Assembly (NCBI GenBank): GCA_937898205.1
Contig: CALEJC010000039.1
Location: 1-14,650, forward strand
Reading direction: 5' to 3'
DNA: 14,650 bases
Origin: an uncultured Bacteroidales bacterium
Lineage (GTDB): Bacteria > Bacteroidota > Bacteroidia > Bacteroidales > UBA932
Shown here: piece after piece, positions 6,922 to 13,674 of the stretch
How the letters are laid out: each line of letters opens with the position of its first letter
Position numbering within the stretch: position 1 is the first letter of the stretch
Made by a program: the position numbers and the translations under genes
The notes under the pieces: model-generated
Databases searched by the model: none
Seen by the model: only the letters and a program-made list of their open reading frames with translations
What the model was told of the DNA's origin: nothing

Positions 6922-7988
6922 TATGCGAGTTTGTCTGCAAGTTTTGCTGCAAGTTCTATAAATGCGATTCCGTCAGGTCGGCTGCTGAGAGCTGCAGGTT
7001 CGCCGCTGTCTCCGCCTTCTCTGATGCTCTGCACCAGCGGAATCTGTCCGATCAGATCCACTCCAAGCGACTCTGCCATCTGAGCGCCACCATCTTTTCC
7101 AAAGAGGAAATACTTCTCGTCTGGATGCTCCTCAGGAGTAAACCAGGCCATATTTTCCACTATACCGAAGATAGGACGGTTGACATTTGGGTTCTGGAAC
7201 ATATTTACACCCTTCTCCACATCGGCAAGAGCCACAGCCTGAGGAGTGGTCACGATGACAGCACCTTCTACAGGGATATCCTGAAGCAGGCTGATATGGA
7301 TGTCGCCGGTGCCCGGAGGCATGTCCACAAGCAAGAAGTCAAGCTCTCCCCACTTTACCTGCAATATCATCTGTTTCAGTGCGTTGCAAGCCATAGGACC
7401 TCTCCAGATGAGAGCCTGTCCTTTCTGTGCAAAGTAGCCGATGGACATCCATTTGACACCGTATTTCTCGATAGGGAGGATGAGTTCCTTTCCTTCTTCA
7501 ACTTCTTCTGCAAGAGGAGTCTGACCTTCGGTCGAAGTCATTGTCGGAACAGACGGACCATAGACATCAGCATCTGCAAGACCCACTTTGTATCCCAGTC
7601 TTGCGAGGGCTACAGCCAGGTTGACAGCCACGGTTGACTTGCCCACTCCACCTTTGCCGGAAGCCACGCCGATAATGTGCTTGACTTCGTTGATCTGATC
7701 CATATCCAGATCCTTGATAGTGTTTTTCTTAGGTTTTGGATCTTCTACTACGACAGTCTTGACCTCGCTCTCCACGGACTCCGGGAGATGACGGATGAGA
7801 GCAGCGCGGCTGCTTCCGATCAAGTACTCGGCGAGAGGATCCCTACGTGTCGGGAAGGCAAGAGTCACGGTGACCTTCTTGTCTTCAATCTCTATGGATT
7901 GCACCATCCCGAGGTCCACGATGCTTTTATCTCCCTTTGCAGGGTGGTGGACCTCACGTAGTGCAACAATAATCTCTTCTTTTGTCAT
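6921..7988 (-). CDS. mrp: Mrp/NBP35-type P-loop ATPase (iron-sulfur cluster carrier family)
   Basis: Mrp (ApbC) family ATPases are implicated in carrying or inserting Fe-S clusters. The 355-residue product has an N-terminal MIP18/DUF59-like domain (about 1-80), then a ParA/MinD-like ATPase domain with the deviant Walker A GKGGVGKS (111-118), DADVYGPSVP (139-148) and VDMPPGTGD (221-229). The CPxC cluster-binding motif expected shortly after VENM in typical Mrp proteins is absent: the segment reads ENMAWFTPEEHPDEKY (278-293), and the only cysteine in the protein is C201. I recall related Bacteroidota proteins looking the same, but that should be checked. The gene begins at a TAATG junction with the peptidase stop codon and ends at a TAATG junction with rsmA. 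Fe-S carrier activity is a family inference only. Confidence 0.93.
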   Translation of the reverse strand: MTKEEIIVALREVHHPAKGDKSIVDLGMVQSIEIEDKKVTVTLAFPTRRDPLAEYLIGSSRAALIRHLPESVESEVKTVVVEDPKPKKNTIKDLDMDQINEVKHIIGVASGKGGVGKSTVAVNLAVALARLGYKVGLADADVYGPSVPTMTSTEGQTPLAEEVEEGKELILPIEKYGVKWMSIGYFAQKGQALIWRGPMACNALKQMILQVKWGELDFLLVDMPPGTGDIHISLLQDIPVEGAVIVTTPQAVALADVEKGVNMFQNPNVNRPIFGIVENMAWFTPEEHPDEKYFLFGKDGGAQMAESLGVDLIGQIPLVQSIREGGDSGEPAALSSRPDGIAFIELAAKLADKLA

Positions 7989-9973
7989 TATTTAATAATA
8001 TTCATTTCGTCAAGCAGGTATCCGGCGCCACCAAACTTATCCATCATAAGGAGCACATAACGGATATCCACACAAATACATCTCTGGAGGTTAGGCTCAA
8101 AGATCACATCGCCGCTCATTGCCTCCCAGTTGCCGTCAAATGCAAGACCGATGAGGTTGCCGTCAGCATCAAGCACAGGGCTGCCTGAGTTACCGCCGGT
8201 GATGTCGAGGTTGGTGAGGAAGCAAGTTACGAGCTCACCCTTTTCGTTGGCATACTGGCCATAGTCTTTGTTTTCGTAGATCTCTTTGAGCTTAGCAGGA
8301 ACCCTGAACTCATAATTGCCCGGATCTTCCTTCTCCATCACACCCTTGAGGGTAGTATAATGCTTGTAGATCACACCATCCTTAGGCTCGTAGCTCTGAA
8401 CTGTTCCGTATGTGAGACGGCAGGTAGAGTTGGCATCAGGGTAGCTTGGCTCGTCCTTCTTCCAGTCAAGAAGCGCTGCAGCGTAGGCCTTTGAAGGCTC
8501 TGCGAGTGCCTCGGAAGCAGATGAGATTACAGGCATAAACTCTCTGAGTTTGGCATTGACCTTGTCTCTGAGGACAATTGCAGGGTCGTTGGATGTGTCC
8601 TTGCCGGCCTCCTTGGCTGCTCTCATCTTCTCTACAGAAGTGAAGTCGCTGTGTGCAAAGATGTTTTCAATTTCAGCAGCGCTCACATCGATCTTATCCT
8701 CTGGCTTGACGTTGGCAAGGTAGTGCTCAACCATTGCGAGAGCAATTTTCTTGTCCACGTCAGCATCATAGTTCTTATATCCGGCTTCGCTTCCGCGAGC
8801 AGCAAGAGAAAGCACCTCGATGTTTGCAAGTGTCTCTGAAACAAGCAGATATGCGCGATATGCAGCAGCTCTGTCTGCCATTACCTTCTCAATATCGGCG
8901 ACAGCTGTACCATATTTCTTGACGCGGCTGTTTTTCTCGGCCACCCAAGCGGCAAGCTCTGCCTCCTTGGCTTTCTGGCGACCGATGACATCAAGGTTTG
9001 CAAATGCTTCCTTCATGCCGATCCACTTCTTCCAGCCGTTTGAAGAGCCGGCATATTTGCTGGCATACTGAAGGCTCACCTTGTCGTCAGCGCGCATTTC
9101 CTTCCACATGACATCCTGACGCACTGTGCGGGCTGCGATGCGGATGTCGTTGCCGGCGAGCATATCCTCGAGCTGGGCAGCTGTCTGATAGCGCTGAGTG
9201 CGACCAGGGTAACCCATGATCATCGCGAAGTCACCCTCCTCTACGCCCTTGAGGGAGATGTTGAGGAACTGCTTTGGCTTGAGAGGGACATTGTTTTCAG
9301 AATAGTCAGCAGGCTCGTTGTCAGGACCGGCGTATACTCTGAACATAGAGAAGTCACAAGTGTGACGAGGCCACATCCAGTTGTCGGTCTCACCACCAAA
9401 CTTGCCGCTTGCTGCAGGCGGAGCACCTACAAAGCGGACGTCTCTATAGATCTTATAAACAATGAGATAATATACATTATCATTGAAGAAGCTCACTACC
9501 TGAGCTCTGCAGTTAGGGTTCTCCTTTTCTGCCTTGGCCACAAGTTTCTCGATTGATTTCTCATCCTTGACCTTGCCGGTAACATCGGTCATCGACTGGA
9601 GGAATTTCACTGTGAGACCTGGGACAGGAAGCTCTTCTTTGAGGCTCTTTGCCCAGTAGCCGTCCTCAAGATAGTTGTGCTCCTCAGAAGAGAGAGCCTG
9701 GATGTTGCCGTAGCCACAGTGATGGTTGGTCACGAGCAGACCATTGCCTGAAATGATTTCTCCGGTACAGCCACCGCCAAATTGCACGATTGCGTCCTTG
9801 ATTGATGAATGATTGACACTGTAAATCTGGTCAGGAGTGAGTCTTGAACCGATATTTGCAAGGGTCTCACTATTGATCTTTTCAAGAAGAGGGAGCAACC
9901 ACATGCCCTCGTCAGCGCGCAGAGCCGGTGCAATGCAGAGGGCTGCGATCAGTGAAAGAAATGCTTTTTTCAT
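7988..9973 (-). CDS. S46 family dipeptidyl-peptidase, DPP7-like
   Basis: S46 enzymes remove dipeptides from peptide N-termini in the periplasm or at the cell surface of non-sugar-dependent bacteria, supplying amino acids. The 661-residue protein has a signal peptide (about 1-20, ALRA|DEGMW) leading into the DEGMW mature start characteristic of the family. The chymotrypsin-like triad is H85 in TNHHCGYG, D207 in HTCDFSMF and S596 in TGGNSGSP. N198-W199 in TDNWMWPRH match the residues that bind the free amino terminus. The residue 18 positions after the serine is Gly614 (FDGNW). From recalled structures, glycine here marks DPP7/DAP BII (hydrophobic P1 preference), whereas arginine marks DPP11 (Asp/Glu). 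It is somewhat shorter than the usual 700-720 residues. It starts 20 nt after rnhB, with no promoter seen between them. Confidence 0.93.
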   Translation of the reverse strand: MKKAFLSLIAALCIAPALRADEGMWLLPLLEKINSETLANIGSRLTPDQIYSVNHSSIKDAIVQFGGGCTGEIISGNGLLVTNHHCGYGNIQALSSEEHNYLEDGYWAKSLKEELPVPGLTVKFLQSMTDVTGKVKDEKSIEKLVAKAEKENPNCRAQVVSFFNDNVYYLIVYKIYRDVRFVGAPPAASGKFGGETDNWMWPRHTCDFSMFRVYAGPDNEPADYSENNVPLKPKQFLNISLKGVEEGDFAMIMGYPGRTQRYQTAAQLEDMLAGNDIRIAARTVRQDVMWKEMRADDKVSLQYASKYAGSSNGWKKWIGMKEAFANLDVIGRQKAKEAELAAWVAEKNSRVKKYGTAVADIEKVMADRAAAYRAYLLVSETLANIEVLSLAARGSEAGYKNYDADVDKKIALAMVEHYLANVKPEDKIDVSAAEIENIFAHSDFTSVEKMRAAKEAGKDTSNDPAIVLRDKVNAKLREFMPVISSASEALAEPSKAYAAALLDWKKDEPSYPDANSTCRLTYGTVQSYEPKDGVIYKHYTTLKGVMEKEDPGNYEFRVPAKLKEIYENKDYGQYANEKGELVTCFLTNLDITGGNSGSPVLDADGNLIGLAFDGNWEAMSGDVIFEPNLQRCICVDIRYVLLMMDKFGGAGYLLDEMNIIK

Positions 9974-9993
9974 CTTACTTATCTTTTTAATAG

Positions 9994-10611
9994 TTATTCG
10001 TCAAACAATGTGGGCTCCAATTCCTTGCAGTGAAACGACTTGCGGTGGTGCACCGTGTAGCCGTGTGCTTTTATTGCCGCAATGTGCTCGGGGGTTGGGT
10101 AGCCCATATTCCTCTCCCAGCCATACTGCGGATGCTGCTGTGCGAGCTTTGTCATATATTCATCACGATAGGTCTTGGCCAGCACCGATGCGGCGGCAAT
10201 GCTCGCATAGCTTGCGTCTCCCTTGACAATCGTTTCATATTGGTAGCCTTTCAGCGGGCGGAATCTGTTTCCGTCTATCAGCAGCATCTCTGGCTTAGTG
10301 CTCAGCTTCAGCACGGCGCGCTGCATCCCGACAATCGATGCTCCAAGGATGTTCAGCTTGTCGATTTCGTCAGCATCCACCTGCTCCACAGCCCAGCTAA
10401 TGCTCTCTTTCTCAATGACTTCTCGCAGGATGTCGCGGTTCTTGGCGCTCATCTGTTTGGAATCATTGAGCAGCGGATGATGAAAATCCTTGGGCAAAAT
10501 CACCGCTGCTGCAAATACCGGCCCGGCGAGAGGTCCTCGTCCTGCCTCGTCGCAGCCGGCCTCGATCAGATCCGGATAGCGGTAACTTAAAAGATTGACA
10601 TCACGTGGCAT
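9994..10611 (-). CDS. rnhB: Ribonuclease HII
   Basis: RNase HII cuts RNA in RNA-DNA hybrids and nicks 5' of single ribonucleotides misincorporated into DNA, starting ribonucleotide excision repair. With the ATG at 10611 the product is 205 residues, a normal length. Active-site acids are D21-E22 in CDEAGRGPLAGP, D113 in LLIDGN and D132 in VKGDASY; NDSK (49-52) and SVLAKTYRD are further family blocks. An in-frame TTG at 10620 would add three residues and is less likely. The start is 11 nt downstream of the XRE regulator stop codon, so the two are probably co-transcribed, though a -7-like TAAATTTG spans that junction (10618-10625) without a visible -33 partner. The assignment is secure. Confidence 0.97.
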   Translation of the reverse strand: MPRDVNLLSYRYPDLIEAGCDEAGRGPLAGPVFAAAVILPKDFHHPLLNDSKQMSAKNRDILREVIEKESISWAVEQVDADEIDKLNILGASIVGMQRAVLKLSTKPEMLLIDGNRFRPLKGYQYETIVKGDASYASIAAASVLAKTYRDEYMTKLAQQHPQYGWERNMGYPTPEHIAAIKAHGYTVHHRKSFHCKELEPTLFDE

Positions 10612-10622
10612 AAGCCACAAAT

Positions 10623-11033
10623 TTAGTCATTTTTGTTGAGTCGTGATAAAAGAAATTGGTTTGTCTGGGTAAGAGATTGAATAATCTGCTTGTTATCCTC
10701 TATGGTTTGTTGTGCCTGTTGAAGCTTAGTGTTCAGGTCTGATAGTCGGGCTTCGTATTCGGTTATGAGCGCAAGCCGCTTCTCTTCAAAGTCTTCAACA
10801 TCTCTAAGGACTGCTTCTGAAGGCTTTTCTCCACAGAGGATTTCTTCTTCGCTGAGTTGGAAATATTCAGCCAGAGCGACAAGGTTTTTAGAAAACAGAC
10901 GTGTTTTTCCTGTTTCGAAGTTTAGATAGGTGGTTCTTCCTATCCCGAGCTCATCAGCGAGCTGGCTTTGGGACAGGCCGCGATCCTCGCGCAGGGCTTT
11001 GATGCGTGAAAGTATTTCTTCCTTGGTAGACAT
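10623..11033 (-). CDS. XRE/Cro-CI family transcriptional regulator with C-terminal coiled coil
   Basis: The first 66 or so residues form a Cro/CI-type helix-turn-helix domain: IKALREDRGLSQSQLADELG, then IGRTTYLNFETGKTRLFSKN with the recognition-helix region at about 30-40. From about residue 80 to 130 the protein is rich in E, K, Q and L with heptad-like spacing (for example LNTKLQQAQQTIEDN), a predicted coiled coil for dimerisation. There is no ligand or protease domain. Total length is 136 residues. It heads the minus-strand cluster leading into rnhB and the peptidase. It is divergent from the small HTH gene, so autoregulation through the palindrome at 11080-11092 is plausible but unproven. 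The target genes are unknown. Confidence 0.88.
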   Translation of the reverse strand: MSTKEEILSRIKALREDRGLSQSQLADELGIGRTTYLNFETGKTRLFSKNLVALAEYFQLSEEEILCGEKPSEAVLRDVEDFEEKRLALITEYEARLSDLNTKLQQAQQTIEDNKQIIQSLTQTNQFLLSRLNKND

Positions 11034-11079
11034 AGTTCAAATTTACTTCCTCTATATGTCCTTTCTATGCCCGTTTTAT

Positions 11080-11092
11080 TGAACAGAGTTCA
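11080..11092. promoter_or_regulatory. Palindrome TGAAC-AGA-GTTCA in the divergent intergenic region
   Basis: A perfect 5-bp inverted repeat around a 3-bp centre lies 47 bp upstream of the XRE regulator start, in the AT-rich 11034-11214 gap. A looser relative, TGAA-N6-TTCA, is at 11174-11187, and a lone GTTCA is at 11035-11039 next to the regulator start codon. Repeated half-sites in a divergent gap beside an HTH gene suggest operators. Binding by the adjacent regulator is an inference. Confidence 0.4.
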
Positions 11093-11161
11093 TAAAAAAT
11101 GAATAAAAGAGATAAAAAACAGATAAATTTTCCTTGGTAATCGTTTATTATCTCTTGGTTT

Positions 11162-11193
11162 GTTGTGTTTTTGTGAATATCGGTTCATTTTTG
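11162..11193 (+). promoter_or_regulatory. Possible weak promoter of the small HTH gene
   Basis: CATTTTTG (11186-11193) matches seven of eight positions of a form of TAnnTTTG and has a GTTG at 11162-11165, 20 bp upstream. It would start transcription about 15 nt before the ATG at 11215. The match is imperfect in an AT-rich region and could be chance. The TTCA arm of a loose inverted repeat (11174-11187) overlaps the -7. Confidence 0.33.
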
Positions 11194-11214
11194 CCTGACC
11201 AAATCACAATAATT

Positions 11215-11406
11215 ATGGACAAATTGTTTTATGCCTACCGGGAGTTTGAGCACATGCTGCTCCAAGACCGCATCTATGAGGACGATTGCATCAGCTTCAG
11301 AGATATCTGCAAGGAACTTAAAGTTAACCGCTCAAAGTTCAACAAATTACTATTAAAAGAACTCGGCTACACAGGAGAGCAAATTTTAGATTTGATATTC
11401 TCTTAA
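11215..11406 (+). CDS. Small helix-turn-helix-like protein, 63 residues
   Basis: The frame is open from 11134, but the upstream codons (MVIVYYLLVCC...) do not resemble a protein of this kind. The ATG at 11215, following an A-rich stretch, gives a compact product beginning MDKLFYAYREFEHMLLQDRI. Residues about 27-60 (ISFRDICKELKVNRSKFNKL then LLKELGYTGEQILDL) look like one helix-turn-helix of an AraC-type domain, with the characteristic pattern of a short helix, turn and recognition helix followed by GY-x-G-xx-I. A full AraC DNA-binding domain has two such units in about 100 residues, so this is a half-size version or an adaptor. The product is too polar for a membrane peptide. It lies 64 bp upstream of the EF-G paralog, whose promoter overlaps its 3' end, with no terminator between. 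Function is unknown. Confidence 0.68.
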   Translation: MDKLFYAYREFEHMLLQDRIYEDDCISFRDICKELKVNRSKFNKLLLKELGYTGEQILDLIFS

Positions 11407-11421
11407 TTTTTATTAGCTTTG
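11391..11421 (+). promoter_or_regulatory. Bacteroidota-type promoter of the EF-G paralog
   Basis: TTTG (11391-11394), a 19-bp spacer, then TAGCTTTG (11414-11421) fit the -33/-7 consensus exactly. The -33 element lies inside the last codons of the small HTH gene. Transcription should begin near 11427, giving a leader of about 45 nt. The leader is AT-rich, ends in TAACTAACAAA before the ATG and lacks a Shine-Dalgarno motif, as is common in well-expressed Bacteroidota genes. Confidence 0.75.
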
Positions 11422-11470
11422 TGGGCTATCATATATATGAATTAAAGTATAATTAATAATAACTAACAAA

Positions 11471-13585
11471 ATGAAAGAATACACAACTAAAGACATCCGT
11501 AACGTGGTTCTCCTGGGCGCGACTAAGTCCGGCAAGACCACGTTGGCTGAAGCCATGCTTTATGAAGGTAAAGTTATTGATCGCCGCGGTTCAGTAGAAG
11601 ACAAAAACACAGTGTCTGACAACTCAGAGCTTGAGAAGCTCAACCAGAGATCAATCAATGCAACTCCACTTTACGCTGAGTTCCTTGGCGCTAAGATCAA
11701 TATCATCGATGCTCCAGGTGCTGACGACTTCATCGGTGGCGCTCATTCAGCATTTAAGGTATGTGAGAGCGGTGTGCTTGTTATCAATGCTCAGCAGGGC
11801 GTTGAGGTAGGTACAGACAACTTCTTCCGTCTCGCTGCTTCAAAGAACCTTCCTCTTGTAATCGCAGTTAACCAGCTTGATACAGATAAGGCTGACTGGG
11901 AAGCTGTTCAGAACTCAATCAAGGAGTCAGTAGGTTCAAAGGCCGTTTATGTGCAGTTCCCTGTTAACGTGGGTTCTTCATTTGATGGCTTTGTGGATGT
12001 TTTGATGATGAAATATTATCACTTCAAGGATGCCAACGGCACTCGCGAGGATCTCGAGATCCCTGCAGAGTATCAAGATCAGGCAGAGATGATGCGTCAG
12101 GAGCTCATCGAGAAGGCTGCCGAGTATGATGATACTCTCATGGAGAAGTTCTTTGAGTCTGGCGAGCTCACTGAGGACGAGATCCGTCAGGGTCTTAACC
12201 TTGGTATCGCAGCAGGCGAGGCTTATCCTGTATTCTGCGTGAGCGCAAAGAAGGATATCGGTGTTAAGCGTCTCCTTGAGTTTACAAAGAACGTAGTTCC
12301 TGCTCCTAAGTGCAAGGAGGACGGTCCTGCTTCTCTCTTCATCTATAAGAATGACGTTGAGGCTCACCTTGGTGAGGTTTCATATTTCAAGGTAATGAGC
12401 GGTACTGTTACTGCGGGTATGGATCTCGAAGATCCTGTGACAGGCAACAAGGAGAGACTTTCTGCAATCTATGCAGTTGCAGGTCTCAAGAAGGAGTCTG
12501 TAACTTCTCTTCGTGCCGGTGATCTCGGTTGTACAGTGAAGCTCAAGAACGGTAGATCAAACACTACTCTTTCTCTTCCTGGTTCAGGCATCAAGTATGA
12601 TAAGATCGCTTATCCTGCTCCTAAGTATCGTTGCGCTATCAAGGCCAAGGTACAGCAGGAAGAGCAGAAGCTCGGTGACGCTCTCAAGAAGATCTCTTCA
12701 CAGGATCCTACAGTGATCGTAGAGTACTCTAAGGAGCTCCGTCAGACTATCCTCAGCGGCAACGGTGAGCAGCACATCAACATCGTCAAGTGGCGTCTCA
12801 ACAACGAGTTCAAGCTTGAGGTTGAGCTCTTTGCACCAAAGATTCCATATCGTGAGACTATCACCAAGAACGCTCCTGCAATGTATCGTCACAAGAAGCA
12901 GTCAGGTGGTGCCGGTCAGTTTGGTGAGGTTTCTCTCCTCATCTGTCCTTACGAGGAGGGTGTAGATGCTCCTAAGTCATTCAAGATCAATGGTAAGGAG
13001 CAGGTTATGAACATCAAGAGCTCTGAGAGCTTCGACCTCGAGTGGGGCGGAAAACTTGAGTTCTACAACTGCGTTGTCGGTGGTGCTATCGATGCTCGCT
13101 TCATGCCTGCTATCCTCAAGGGTATCAACGATAAGATGACTGAGGGTCCTCTCACAGGTTCTTATGCTCGTGATATCAGAGTATATGTATATGATGGTAA
13201 GATGCACCCGGTTGATTCAAATGAAATCTCTTTCATCCTCGCAGCTCGTAACGCATTCAAGGAGGCATTCCGCAATGCAGGTCCTAAGATCATGGAGCCT
13301 ATCTACAATGTAGAGGTTATGACTCCTGCAGAGTATCAGGGTGCTTGTATGTCAGATCTCCAGAACCGTCGTGGTATCCTCGGCGATATGGGTGCTGACA
13401 AGGGATTCTCAATCCTCAAGGCAAGAGTTCCGCTTGCAGAGCTCTACCGCTACTCTACAACCCTCAGCTCACTCACTTCAGGTTCAGCTACATTTACTAT
13501 GGAGTTTGCTGACTATCAGCCAGTTCCAGGTGATGTTCAGACCAAGCTCCTTGCTGAGTATGCTGCAGCAGAGGCAGAAGACTAA
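11471..13585 (+). CDS. fusA2: Elongation factor G paralog (EF-G2-like) with altered GTPase motifs
   Basis: EF-G moves tRNA and mRNA through the ribosome after peptide bond formation. This 704-residue protein keeps the full EF-G layout: G domain (about 1-280), domain II (about 290-380), III (about 390-470), IV (about 470-600, including HKKQSGGAGQFGEV) and V (about 600-690, including EPIYNVEVMTP and RRGILGDM). The nucleotide motifs are changed. The P loop is GATKSGKT (16-23) rather than AHIDAGKT. Switch I reads RSIN (60-63) rather than RGIT. Switch II reads DAPGADDF (80-87), so the catalytic histidine of DTPGHVDF is Ala84. G4 is NQLD (134-137) rather than NKMD. From memory, a Bacteroides EF-G paralog, EF-G2, was reported to lack GTPase activity and to support gut colonisation, being induced on carbon limitation; this gene fits that type. 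It has its own promoter and a strong terminator. Confidence 0.88.
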   Translation: MKEYTTKDIRNVVLLGATKSGKTTLAEAMLYEGKVIDRRGSVEDKNTVSDNSELEKLNQRSINATPLYAEFLGAKINIIDAPGADDFIGGAHSAFKVCESGVLVINAQQGVEVGTDNFFRLAASKNLPLVIAVNQLDTDKADWEAVQNSIKESVGSKAVYVQFPVNVGSSFDGFVDVLMMKYYHFKDANGTREDLEIPAEYQDQAEMMRQELIEKAAEYDDTLMEKFFESGELTEDEIRQGLNLGIAAGEAYPVFCVSAKKDIGVKRLLEFTKNVVPAPKCKEDGPASLFIYKNDVEAHLGEVSYFKVMSGTVTAGMDLEDPVTGNKERLSAIYAVAGLKKESVTSLRAGDLGCTVKLKNGRSNTTLSLPGSGIKYDKIAYPAPKYRCAIKAKVQQEEQKLGDALKKISSQDPTVIVEYSKELRQTILSGNGEQHINIVKWRLNNEFKLEVELFAPKIPYRETITKNAPAMYRHKKQSGGAGQFGEVSLLICPYEEGVDAPKSFKINGKEQVMNIKSSESFDLEWGGKLEFYNCVVGGAIDARFMPAILKGINDKMTEGPLTGSYARDIRVYVYDGKMHPVDSNEISFILAARNAFKEAFRNAGPKIMEPIYNVEVMTPAEYQGACMSDLQNRRGILGDMGADKGFSILKARVPLAELYRYSTTLSSLTSGSATFTMEFADYQPVPGDVQTKLLAEYAAAEAED

Positions 13586-13606
13586 TCTTTTTGCTACATA
13601 CAACAG

Positions 13607-13638
13607 AAAGCCGGATCCGCAAGGTCCGGCTTTTTTTT
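13607..13638 (+). terminator. Intrinsic terminator of the EF-G paralog
   Basis: A perfect 9-bp stem, AAAGCCGGA (13607-13615) with TCCGGCTTT (13625-13633), can extend by two inner C-G pairs past a bulged T to a GCAA tetraloop. It is followed by a T run to 13638. It begins 21 bp after the stop codon at 13585. This is the only clear rho-independent terminator noticed in the window and it separates the EF-G paralog from the LOG gene. Confidence 0.93.
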
Positions 13639-13640
13639 CT

Positions 13641-13648
13641 TATCTTCG
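13641..13648 (+). promoter_or_regulatory. Possible -7 element for the LOG-family gene
   Basis: TATCTTCG differs from TAnnTTTG at one position and lies 26 bp before the ATG at 13675, directly after the terminator T run. No TTTG or TTG is found 18-21 bp upstream, because that space is the terminator hairpin. The LOG gene must start somewhere after the terminator, and this is the best candidate in the 36-bp gap, but the evidence is thin. Confidence 0.35.
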
Positions 13649-13674
13649 TATTGTCGGCAATAAACAAATAATAT

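Noticed and set aside
10618..10625. TAAATTTG on the minus strand at the regulator/rnhB junction, as an internal promoter.
   Set aside because: No -33 partner is found upstream; the match overlaps coding sequence and may be chance in AT-rich DNA.
11038..11045. TAAATTTG on the minus strand just upstream of the XRE regulator, as its promoter.
   Set aside because: There is no -33 TTTG or TTG at 18-21 bp, and transcription would begin almost at the start codon. Possible as a leaderless start but not supportable.
11134..11214. Longer version of the small HTH protein starting at 11134 with a hydrophobic N-terminus.
   Set aside because: The start would be a non-ATG codon in an AT-rich promoter-like region; the ATG at 11215 gives a compact protein consistent with the HTH fold.
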